Shown piece after piece: positions 9,641 to 18,014 of a DNA stretch of 64,000 bases; the first letter of the stretch is position 1; every line of letters begins with the position of its first letter. The stretch comes from Trichomonas vaginalis G3 (lineage: Eukaryota > Parabasalia > Trichomonadida > Trichomonadidae), in contig NC_067207.1 in NCBI RefSeq assembly GCF_026262505.1, positions 28,798,082 to 28,862,081 on the forward strand. Reading direction: 5' to 3'. The notes under the pieces are model-generated. The model had not been told where the DNA came from. It searched no databases and saw only the letters and a list, made by a program, of their open reading frames with translations. A program made the position numbers and the translations under genes.

Positions 9641-10593
9641 ATGACAGAAATAGCAAATCTTCTACAGGTTCACATTAAAAACAAGGGACAAACAAAAAGG
9701 GTGCATATAATAGAACTATGAAAGTTCCAGACGGAATGAAAGAATTAGTCCACATTGTTGCCGGTCTTCAAAAGGATGTTAAACAAATGAGAAACGTTTT
9801 AACATTACCAGAAGCTCAAGCATATGCCAAACGTCATGGACCAAATTGGGAAGCACACGAAGCAGACATTACAGAGGTCCAAAGGAAAGAAAACCTGATG
9901 GTATAAATGAAGTTTTCGTTACTGATGGTCAAAGGAAATATTAAAGTCATAAATGGATAAAATTAACTATGACTGATTATCCTAAACGTAAAGCATATAA
10001 TGAACGTTATCCTATGCAATTTGATGAAAATGGAAAAGCTGTTAAACAACATATCGGAGACAGTGAAAGATGGTCCAATTTTCATACCGTCATAATCCAT
10101 ATTCTTATTTCAATGAAGAATTAAACGTCTATTGAAGAAGAGACAAACGGATTACCTCGAAATGTTAATCAGTTTGATGGTCAATATGCAAATTTGAGAC
10201 CTGAAATTCCAGCTAAGAAATTCTTTAAAGTTGCTTTATTCGATCCAGTGTTCAATGAACAGAAAGAAGCAATGAAAGCAGAATTTAAACCAATTCAAGT
10301 GGCAAGAATTTCTTCATCTTCACTTTCAGAAAGCGTTCAAGGAATTGATAAAGAAACCACTTTATTCTCAACAAGGTTATAACTTTGATTTAATTTAAAG
10401 AAAGTGATAGACGTAAATTAGAAAAATCAGATGGTTTTAAGAATGCATGTAATGAAATGATTAAAGATATTGTAAATGATAAAATAAGACTGGAAGAAAC
10501 TCAAATCATATCAATAACATAATTGGTGCAGTTACAAAGAAAGTATAAGCAAACAAGGATGAACCTTGGGATATTACCGTAACAACTAAATAA
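9641..10593 (+). pseudogene. Broken Maverick gene of unknown function
   Basis: The start [16 protein letters not shown] at 9641 follows a TTTTTTATTTATAATTAAAC leader. Coding potential then passes through several frames: [18 protein letters not shown] at 9718-9906, YPKRKAYNERYPMQFDENG near 9980, and LRPEIPAKKFFKVALF at 10194-10382. It ends PWDITVTTK at 10593. The pieces share codon use and have no overlaps, so they look like one gene of about 310 residues with five or more indels. I do not recognise the family. Its place among capsid genes suggests a structural protein. Confidence 0.5.
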
Positions 10594-10632
10594 AACTTTA
10601 AATATATTTTTCTTTTTTTTATTCAATTATAA

Positions 10633-11330
10633 ATGAGAAGACGTTTCACAAGTCAAAAGAACACAAACGCAAAAGCAGAGATTACGGTTGGTTATAACGT
10701 AAATGATGATAAATCACGAATTATTCAAATGTTAAAGTTAATGTTAGTCCTGAATTAACAAGGTTCAGCAAACACAACCAAATTTATTAACTCGTGACTT
10801 ACCAAAGAAAGAGGAGAGGAGCAAAATAAGAGAATGGAGACCCAATCATTTTATCTGAACCCGGTAAAGAACCGTTGAAATTCCCACTTATCCAACATAC
10901 CCCCGCCTCTTTCATCAAACATCGAGAACCCAGGAATCTACGATTCCAGTCGCAATGCGCCATATAAAGTAGACATTAATTCTGAATTAATGAAAATTTA
11001 CCGTGATATAATAATTAATAATTATGATTCAATAATAAATTTAATTGACCAATCCGGTTTAATTATTTTACCTTATGAATCATTAATTCACATTATCGCC
11101 ATTCTTTGTGATGTTCAAGATTCAGACGTTAAGATTCAATTTTTCATAGATGATGAGGTTTCATGCTGCGGAACAGTTGCAAAAATAAATCCTATAAAGG
11201 ATATTAGCACAATTAAGATATCAAAGAACGGAACAACAACTGAACTTCATTTAACTTATATATAACATATAATAAAATAGTTGATGAATATAAAATATCA
11301 CTTGAAAAATTCTTTGTTAAGGCTATTTAA
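10633..11330 (+). pseudogene. Broken Maverick gene of unknown function, longest open part 10990-11265
   Basis: The start MRRRFTSQKNTNAKAE at 10633 follows the T-rich leader. Fragments continue through other frames (EPGKEPLKFPLIQHTPASF near 10858, NPGIYDSSRNAPYKVD near 10929) into the longest open part, MKIYRDIIINNYDSIINLI at 10990-11265, and then another frame ending EKFFVKAI at 11330. The C-terminal part is beta-rich with IQFFIDDEVSCCG. At least four frame changes are needed. Not recognised; probably one of the virion genes of the element. Confidence 0.5.
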
Positions 11331-11369
11331 TATTCAAGCATTAACATTATGAATAATAATCCTTTGAAT

Positions 11370-11805
11370 CTAATCAATAATAATTGACCTTTCACCAGTT
11401 TCTATCGTTTGTTTTATTTCTTTTTGTTCCCCACTATCCGGATCGGTCATTGTAATTGTTTTTGTTATAGTATCAGTTTATATCTTTAACTTCAATCTTT
11501 TTTCCATCGGGATATTTAAACCAAAATTCCAAAAATTCGATATTGTCAATCTGTTCATATTTTAATCTATCAATTACATTTTTAATACCATCTGAAAATC
11601 TTATGAAATGGTCATTATATGGGTTTGATTGAACTAAATTTGAATGAAGTGAAATATAACCTGTTGATGAATATGACATTGACTCATATTTTCTGAAAAC
11701 ACTAAAATTTATAACATGAATGAATTTCTTATTCGTTGAATTTATGAATTCTTGAGGTAATCTTATTCTAGTTTTATTTATCACTGGAAAATAACGCTTT
11801 ACCAT
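11370..11805 (-). pseudogene. Maverick gene of unknown function with one frameshift
   Basis: The first ATG is at 11805 (MVKRYFPVINKTRIRLPQ); an apparent upstream extension uses only TTG. The frame ends KKIEVKDIN-stop near 11473, but a single-base shift lets it continue as DTITKTITMTDPDSGEQ to the stop at 11370, giving about 145 residues. It is beta-rich with aromatic residues (FWFKYPDGKK). It is divergent from the 245-residue gene at 11825 with only 19 bases between the two ATGs. No family is recognised. Confidence 0.55.
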
Positions 11806-11824
11806 ATTTTTAATCGTAATAAAA
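11806..11824. promoter_or_regulatory. Nineteen-base bidirectional start region
   Basis: The two divergent ATGs at 11805 (minus) and 11825 (plus) are separated only by TATTTTTAATCGTAATAAA-type sequence, which reads as the element's T-rich start-proximal motif on both strands. Any promoter elements must be this short stretch or lie inside the opposite coding sequence. Confidence 0.45.
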
Positions 11825-12562
11825 ATGTCAATTATCAATATTATTTCGAATAATAACTGTGAATTAAATTTAACAGTTAGCGGAATTTATAATGTTACTC
11901 TCGTTTCTGTGAGTGGTAAATTTAATCCCATTCTTTTAGACCCTTCAGATTATATATCATTTATTAAAGATGACCTTGAAAAAACGTATGATATGTATAT
12001 AAATAATGTGATAGCGAAATGGGATATTAACATGATTTTAAGTTATTTAAATGAATCATTTATCGTATGGTATGAAGAAAATTTTAAATCAAAACCTGAT
12101 AAACTTTTTGAACTTGATGAAATAAATAACCTTATTAAATTTCCGCTGAAAATTAAATTTTGTACTCCTCATCTTCGTTCATTGTTGGGGATATTAAATT
12201 TTGAAAAAGATGTTGGGGATGTTTTGTATTCTGACACTGGTTCCAATTTCATTTTAATCAAATGTGATAAAGTTAATACCCCAATGAGATTTTCACATCA
12301 AACATTAGACCCTAACTCTTACCCATCAATACAAAACATTTTATCCATCAACTTAAACACATTTTCTTTATCATATCCGTTTCAATTATCCGGGAATTCA
12401 TTTATTCTTCATTCAAAAGATTTATCAAATATTAAATTTAGAATAACTGACCTATTTGATTGTGATTTAGAATTTATGAATGAAATATTATGGCAATTTC
12501 AAATAGAAAAAATAGCTGATGAGATAACGATTAAATATTTATTTTTAAATCATAATAAATGA
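11825..12562 (+). CDS. Maverick protein of unknown function, 245 aa, possible minor capsid/penton-type
   Basis: An intact frame in a region where its neighbours are broken. It starts MSIINIISNNNCELNLTVSG and is rich in short beta strands, with LSNIKFRITDLFDCDLEF followed by a tryptophan-containing helix near the C-terminus. Single jelly-roll minor capsid proteins of Polintons have this size and a similar closing pattern, but I cannot confirm it by eye. The stop TGA overlaps the ATG of the fibre gene (ATGA at 12559-12562), and the fibre gene's T-rich leader lies inside the end of this gene. Confidence 0.6.
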   Translation: MSIINIISNNNCELNLTVSGIYNVTLVSVSGKFNPILLDPSDYISFIKDDLEKTYDMYINNVIAKWDINMILSYLNESFIVWYEENFKSKPDKLFELDEINNLIKFPLKIKFCTPHLRSLLGILNFEKDVGDVLYSDTGSNFILIKCDKVNTPMRFSHQTLDPNSYPSIQNILSINLNTFSLSYPFQLSGNSFILHSKDLSNIKFRITDLFDCDLEFMNEILWQFQIEKIADEITIKYLFLNHNK

Positions 12563-14426
12563 TTAAACAACAGCAACCACAACTTAAGGCAAAACACCCA
12601 GGTCCCTCAGACCATTACATACGCCATATATGCATATAATTCAAAGACGGCAGAACAAACGCAAAGGTTGAAATATGGAGATTTGGAGATAGTATTGAAA
12701 AATGACCATTTCGAATTCGTTTGCAAAGGTGGTGCAGTGATATCAAATATAAAAGAAATTTTATTTATGAATTCAAAATTAAAGGATAACGGATGATATA
12801 ACATCAATTCCACCAGAAGAACAGAGATATTACGCATTAAATGCATTTCCTAAAGTTTTGAAGATTGGAAGATTTAATTTAAATGAGGAATTCATAGAAG
12901 GTTTCCTAAACGACATAATGAAGAAGGCAGATAAGGAATATGTGGATAGTGAATTAATGAAGAAAGCAAATTTGGTTTATGTTGATAGTGAGTTAAATAA
13001 GAAGGCAGATAAGGAATATGTTGATAGTGAATTAAATAAGAAGGCAGATAAAACTTATGTGGATGAAAAAGATAATGAAATAGCTGAAAAAATTAAAGAA
13101 AGGGTTGAATGGTATCATAAATGGACATTGAAGACTTTTAAAGCTAAAGCTGATACAGGATGGGTTTCAGGATGTTTAGATCTTAAAGCAGATAAAACTT
13201 ATGTTAACGATGAGTTAAATAAGAAAGCAGATAAGGAATATGTGGATAGTGAGTTAAATAAGAAGGCAGATAAGGAATATGTTGATAGTGAGTTAAATAA
13301 GAAGACAGATAAGGAATATGTTGATAGTGAATTAATGAAGAAGACAGATAAGGAATATGTTGATAGTGAGTTAAATAAGAAGGCAGATAAAACTTATGTG
13401 GATGAAATATACCAAAGTTTGATAGGAACAACAAAAAATATTGAAACTATTGTTGGGGATGTTTCTATCTATGAAGAAAACAAATATTTTAGATGGGAGT
13501 TTGTACACTCCTTAAAAAATGGTATACGGTGTAAACTCATTCCGAAAAATAACAATGAAATGTATGTAGGCTATATAAAGAATAATGGTACACAAGTTAA
13601 AGTTCCATTAGACAACAACTGCTACTTAAACTTATATGGAGACGAACAAAAGAAATATTTAAGAGTTTATGAAATGGCAGGTATGACGTTGGCTGACCCA
13701 GCTCCAGCACCATATTATTATGACTATGGAGATGACGACAGAACACCACATGTAGATGAACAAAAACTAACATTATATTTAGATTATTATAGATATAAAA
13801 GATATAATGCAATAGAAAAAACGAGAATAGTATATTATTATACAGATGACAGAAATAAATATTATAGTCAAGATTTTACCTACCCTGAAAACATAAGATT
13901 ATATTATAAAAAATATTCTGACACAAACCAGAAGAAACCTGAAATAGTTACACTATATCTTAAGTTCAAAAGAGACAATCCTATAATATCTCATATGTTT
14001 GATTTAATGAACCCAGTAGGTTCTATTTATACATCTATGGATGCAAGAGGTCCTCAAGTAATGTTTGGTGTTGGTGCATGGGAACAAATAGTTGACAGGT
14101 TTTTGTATTGTGCAAACTCTTCAAAGGAAACAGGGGAAGTAAAACGATTTCAGGTGAAAATTTACCCGCACACAGTCACTACGTAGATTTAAGTAATCTC
14201 AAGCGGTTGGCATAAGCATAGATATTGGGATTGGTCAGGAATGACAAAAGGTCGAGGATATGATGTTAAAGATGATGTTAAGTTTGCTATAAATTGTTAC
14301 TGGGATGACACTCAGGGAGAAGGAAACCATACACATTTCGTTTCAGGATATACACAAACAACGGGACAAAGTAAAGAATACATGCCACCATTTATGACTG
14401 TATTCGCATGGTATAGAGTTCAATGA
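12559..14426 (+). pseudogene. Fibre-like protein with phage tail-fibre type C-terminal domain, frameshifted
   Basis: The N-terminal part begins MIKQQQPQLKAKHPG at 12559 and passes through two more frames into the long frame 12858-14186. That frame holds nine to ten copies of KADKEYVDSELNK / KADKTYVDE, the trimeric coiled-coil repeat typical of bacteriophage tail fibres. The C-terminal domain reads LMNPVGSIYTSMDARGPQ, then GAWEQIVDRFLYC. After a frameshift near 14136 comes ENLPAHSHYVD, and after another near 14200 comes NHTHFVSG and MPPFMTVFAWYRVQ-stop. This series (PVGSIY, W-x-x-IxDRFL, ENLPxHxH, HTH, MPPxxTVxxW) is the hallmark of a C-terminal module of phage and bacterial short tail fibres. 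It would attach particles to cells. At least four indels interrupt it here. Confidence 0.75.
12906..13410 (+). repeat. KADKxYVDxELNK coding repeats
   Basis: Units of 39-42 bases such as AAGGCAGATAAGGAATATGT recur from about 12921 to 13060 and again from 13180 to 13405, encoding the fibre shaft. The two blocks are separated by a unique segment with two tryptophans (13070-13180). Confidence 0.8.
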
Positions 14427-14434
14427 ATGTGCTT

Positions 14435-14446
14435 GACCCAAAGGTC
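14435..14446. repeat. GC-rich mini hairpin after the fibre gene
   Basis: GACC-CAAA-GGTC, nine bases after the fibre stop codon. It belongs to a set of short GC-rich stem-loops in this element (see findings). A transcript-end role is possible but not shown. Confidence 0.4.
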
Positions 14447-14526
14447 TGGGCTTACCGAATGAACTAAATATATTTTATGTCTGTAATTAATTAGGTAATG
14501 AAGTAATGGATGAACTGCAGAAATAA

Positions 14527-14580
14527 ATGTTTACGTTAATGTTTACGTTAATGTTTACGTTAATGTTTATGTTAATGTTT
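14527..14580. repeat. Tandem 12-mer TGTTTACGTTAA
   Basis: About four and a half consecutive copies, the last with T for C. It lies just before the first of the 119-bp direct repeats. Confidence 0.85.
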
Positions 14581-14581
14581 T

Positions 14582-14816
14582 CAGGTTATTCAATAATGAC
14601 TTATTTTTGAAGAACTGAAGGTGTCACCAGGTCACCATGTGTCACCAGGTCATTTAACTTCTCTGAAAAAATGTGACAACATGACATTTTGACAACAACA
14701 CAGGTTATTCAATAATGACTTATTTTTGAAGAACTGAAGGTGTCACCAGGTCACCATGTGTCACCAGGTCATTTAACTTCTCTGAAAAAATGTGACAACA
14801 TGACATTTTGACAACA
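14582..14816 (+). repeat. Two tandem 119-bp repeats, left arm of an inverted pair around the primase-helicase
   Basis: Copy one is 14582-14700 and copy two 14701-14816, essentially identical. Each contains repeated TGTCACCAGGTCA half-sites and TGTGACAACATGACATTTTG. The reverse complement of the array recurs at 17240-17505, so the helicase gene lies between inverted arrays. The repeated hexamer-like sites look like protein-binding iterons. Confidence 0.9.
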
Positions 14817-14862
14817 TTTACGAAAATTTGATGCAGTCCAAAAATAAAGTTAGTTTTAAAAT

Positions 14863-14889
14863 TATTTTTATTTTTTTATTCCTATATAA
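14863..14889 (+). promoter_or_regulatory. Start-proximal motif of the primase-helicase gene
   Basis: TTATTTTTATTTTTTTATTCCTATATAA-type sequence (14863-14889) ends directly at the ATG, matching the pattern seen at other Maverick genes. Confidence 0.5.
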
Positions 14890-17202
14890 ATGACAGCAAC
14901 AAACAACAACAGCAACTTTATCATTTCTGATGAAAAAGTTATTGATTCATTAGCTGAGGAATTAGTTGTGGCAGAAACTAAAACCCTCAACGAAAGAATT
15001 GGTGAAAACAAGATTGATTTACATAACTACCTCAAACATGATGGAGGAAGAGGAAGGAAAACTGGTACAGCTTTATTAGTAAATAAAATTTCAAATTTAA
15101 CGATTATAGATGTTGATATCAATAAATCGTACAATGATGAACTTAAAGAAACAGTTAGAAAAGATATTTTATCAAAACTTTCGGATAAAGATGTTATCGT
15201 TAAAACCGCTTCAGGAGGTCTTCACATTTATTGTAACACTAATTTCTTCTATGCAGTTTCGAACAGAATGATTAAATGTTATTCCTGCAATGATTATGAT
15301 ATTGACATAATGACTTCTATGGATGATTCAAAGCGTTCATTAGTGGTTATGGCTGAATCAAGAGTTCGCAAGAATGCAACAGAACCAATCAATACATACT
15401 CATTCATTCGTGGAAGTTATGATTCAACATTAACTAGAACAGTGAATGATATATTAAATGATTTGAATATTAAGGTAAGAGTTGAACAGAAGAACGAAGA
15501 AATAAAGAATATCATGAATGAAAACAAAGATGTAAACATTGACGATAAACTTGCCCAGAGCATAGTTGATGGCATTAGTGATTTTGAAGTACATAATGAC
15601 GGTGGAAACATGAATTTAGAAAAAGAAGTTACATTATTCACACTGTTTCAAGCAATTAATTCGTTACCTAATCATTTAATTAATGAAGCATACGATAACG
15701 TTTATAACTTCTGCAGTTTAACAGAAAATGCTAAAAGTAATTTTGAAAAAGCACGTAGTAGATATGCACATTTAATGACTTCTCCATTTGTTTTAGTGAA
15801 GATTCTAAAACTTTATCAAAAGGAATATTATGATGAATACGTTTTGCCTTTATTACGTAAGCCAAAAATAACATTTGATATAAAACTTGATGACTCGTTT
15901 TTGATAACAGATATTAGACGCAAGGCTGAAAATCATCAGTATAAAAACAGTTCTGAAGTAATTGAGGATTTATCACGTGTAATTCGTTTTGTAGATTGTG
16001 GAAACAAATATTTCATTCAGAAAGATTACAACATACACGACAAAATGAATCAAATATCATTCGTTCTTCAATCAAACATGAAAGAGTCACTCAAAATGAT
16101 TAAATTATTTAAAGAAGAAGGTAAAACCATAACAGCATGGGACGTACTATTAAATCAATTATCCTCATTAACCGTTAAGGGTGTTTGCTTTAAATCTGAT
16201 TCCCCAGATGTTTTCTCAACGTTTCAAGGTTATAAATACAACATTCTCGAAAAACCAGATTACTCAAAAATTGAGATGTTTATGAATTTCATTAAAGAAG
16301 CCATTTGTGATAATAACGATGAAGTGTATAAATACCTTCTCGGCTGGATTGCATCAATGATTCAACATCCTGGAATCAAGAATGAAACAGCAATTATTTT
16401 GAAAGGACTTCAGGGAACAGGTAAAAACAGATTCACAGACATTATTTCTGAACTTCTCGCTGGTTATTCATGTAAAAACATTACTGAAATAAGTGAGCTA
16501 ACGGGTAATTTCAACTCAGTAGTTGAAAATAAAATGTTTCTTGTACTTAATGAACTCAAGAATGTAGGTGAAGACAGACTTGCAAACTTCAACGCTTTGA
16601 AATCAATTATTACGGATAATGAGATTAGAATTAATGAAAAGAATCAACCCAGAAGAACAGCACAGAAGGTTGCAAACTTCATTTTCGTAACTAACAACGT
16701 CTACCCTGTCAAAATTGAAGTTGGAGACAGAAGATATGTAGTTTTAAGAGTTAATAGTAAATTCAGGGGTCAATTTGATTACTTCAAGAATTTAATGGAT
16801 TCATGCACAAAGGAATTTTATGATAATTTACTGACGTATTTTATGCAATATGACCTTTCATCATTTAATGTACGAATCATTCCGATGACTGAAGCCAAAC
16901 AAGATTTAATTGAATTATCAACAAATCCTTTAGATGTATGGATAAATACACATTATGATGAATTGTGTGCAGGTATGACGTGTGAAAATGCTCTATTCTG
17001 CAAACCATCAGACATGAAAGACAAGAATTTCCAAATGAGCATTAAGGATAAATGTGATAGGAAACAGAGAAGAATAGATGGTAAACAAACATGGTGTTAT
17101 GTTTTGAAAGAAGAAATGAAAGGATTATATAAACAGGTTGAACCAAACGATAATGAGGATTCATTTACTGACGATGAAATACCTGTAAATGATGCTTTAT
17201 AA
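14890..17202 (+). CDS. Primase-polymerase/superfamily 3 helicase (D5-like)
   Basis: A two-part replication enzyme of 770 residues. The N-terminal part resembles an archaeo-eukaryotic primase-polymerase: TIIDVDINKS with the metal-binding DxD near residues 72-80 and KTASGGLHIY near 104-113. The C-terminal part is an SF3 helicase: Walker A KGLQGTGKNRF near 504-514, Walker B with FLVLNELKN near 549-557, and motif C FIFVTNN near 598-604, followed by a GDRRYVVLRV segment typical of D5-like helicases. It should prime and unwind element DNA. The frame is intact. The gene is bracketed by inverted repeat arrays (14582-14816 and 17240-17505), as if it were a separate module. Confidence 0.88.
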   Translation: MTATNNNSNFIISDEKVIDSLAEELVVAETKTLNERIGENKIDLHNYLKHDGGRGRKTGTALLVNKISNLTIIDVDINKSYNDELKETVRKDILSKLSDKDVIVKTASGGLHIYCNTNFFYAVSNRMIKCYSCNDYDIDIMTSMDDSKRSLVVMAESRVRKNATEPINTYSFIRGSYDSTLTRTVNDILNDLNIKVRVEQKNEEIKNIMNENKDVNIDDKLAQSIVDGISDFEVHNDGGNMNLEKEVTLFTLFQAINSLPNHLINEAYDNVYNFCSLTENAKSNFEKARSRYAHLMTSPFVLVKILKLYQKEYYDEYVLPLLRKPKITFDIKLDDSFLITDIRRKAENHQYKNSSEVIEDLSRVIRFVDCGNKYFIQKDYNIHDKMNQISFVLQSNMKESLKMIKLFKEEGKTITAWDVLLNQLSSLTVKGVCFKSDSPDVFSTFQGYKYNILEKPDYSKIEMFMNFIKEAICDNNDEVYKYLLGWIASMIQHPGIKNETAIILKGLQGTGKNRFTDIISELLAGYSCKNITEISELTGNFNSVVENKMFLVLNELKNVGEDRLANFNALKSIITDNEIRINEKNQPRRTAQKVANFIFVTNNVYPVKIEVGDRRYVVLRVNSKFRGQFDYFKNLMDSCTKEFYDNLLTYFMQYDLSSFNVRIIPMTEAKQDLIELSTNPLDVWINTHYDELCAGMTCENALFCKPSDMKDKNFQMSIKDKCDRKQRRIDGKQTWCYVLKEEMKGLYKQVEPNDNEDSFTDDEIPVNDAL

Positions 17203-17239
17203 AGTATGATTGGAATTTATTTTTGCATTCTCTTGTACC

Positions 17240-17505
17240 TGTTGTCAAAATGTCATGTTGTCACATTTTTTCAGAGAAGTTAAATGACCTGGTGACACAT
17301 GGTGACCTGGTGACACCTTCAGTTCTTCAAAAATAAGTCATTATTGAATAACCTGTGTTGTTGTCAAAATGTCATGTTGTCACATTTTTTCAGAGAAGTT
17401 AAATGACCTGGTGACACATGGTGACCTGGTGACACCTTCAGTTCTTCAAAAATAAGTCATAAATACCTTCCTCCTGTGTTGTTGTCAAAATGTCATGTTG
17501 TCACA
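17240..17505 (-). repeat. Inverted counterpart of the 119-bp repeats, about 2.3 copies
   Basis: Copies run 17240-17355, 17356-17460 and a partial 17475-17505. They are the reverse complement of the array at 14582-14816, including the GGTGACACATGGTGACCTGG block. The second copy breaks off at AAGTCAT and a short unrelated stretch precedes the third, partial copy. Confidence 0.9.
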
Positions 17506-17547
17506 AACTTTAGAACGGCATAATTTAAATTTTTATTTTTATCATAA

Positions 17548-17712
17548 ATGAATACCCCACAAGCTCAAAATTTACCACGAATCATAACAAGGGAGGAAAT
17601 GATAAAAATGATGCAAGAACATGTTAAAAATAACAAACCACTAAAACTGAGAAAATGCGGTTATGCAGTAATGATGGAAAGAGAGATGTTGTCAAAGAGG
17701 AATAAAAATTAA
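17548..17712 (+). CDS. Small Maverick protein, 54 aa
   Basis: The frame MNTPQAQNLPRIITREEMIK... ends KRNKN-stop, and is basic with a methionine-rich helix (MIKMMQEHVKNN). The ATG follows TTTTTATTTTTATCATAA, the element's start-proximal motif, which is the main reason for calling it. The family is unknown; the size and charge would suit a DNA-binding or regulatory peptide. It lies next to the right repeat array and before the convergent integrase block. Confidence 0.5.
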   Translation: MNTPQAQNLPRIITREEMIKMMQEHVKNNKPLKLRKCGYAVMMEREMLSKRNKN

Positions 17713-17788
17713 ATTTGGATTGAGTTTAAAAATTCATCTTTATTAAATTCATCTCTTCCAATCAATTTATTTATTCTATTAAATTCTT

Positions 17789-17995
17789 TTATTTTGCTTC
17801 ACTCAGTTTAAGGATTGAACGGCAAGTTTCTAATTTTTCGATTATTTCTTTATCGTTTTCAGTTCCATTAGTTTTATGGGCATCAACCCCACCGCATTGT
17901 GGCTTCTTTTTGTAATAGCATATTTTTGATTTAATTCTGTTTAGTTTCTTTTTATATTCATCGTCTGGACTCTTGACTGCTTCGTTGTCACTCAT
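17789..17995 (-). CDS. Small charged Maverick protein, 68 aa
   Basis: MSDNEAVKSPDDEYKKKLNR at the start, lysine-rich middle, and KPQCGGVDAHKTNG followed by a helical end. Not recognised. The KPQCGGVDAHK peptide comes from a GC-rich patch (CCACCGCATTGTGG) and resembles KPQSGEVVDRDK in the polymerase at about 22340, so both may carry the same type of small insertion. The leader contains TTCGTAAGAAATG, as at 5643. It lies 19 bases downstream of the integrase stop and may be on the same transcript. Confidence 0.5.
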   Translation of the reverse strand: MSDNEAVKSPDDEYKKKLNRIKSKICYYKKKPQCGGVDAHKTNGTENDKEIIEKLETCRSILKLSEAK

Positions 17996-18014
17996 TTCTT
18001 ACGAAAAAAAAAAA

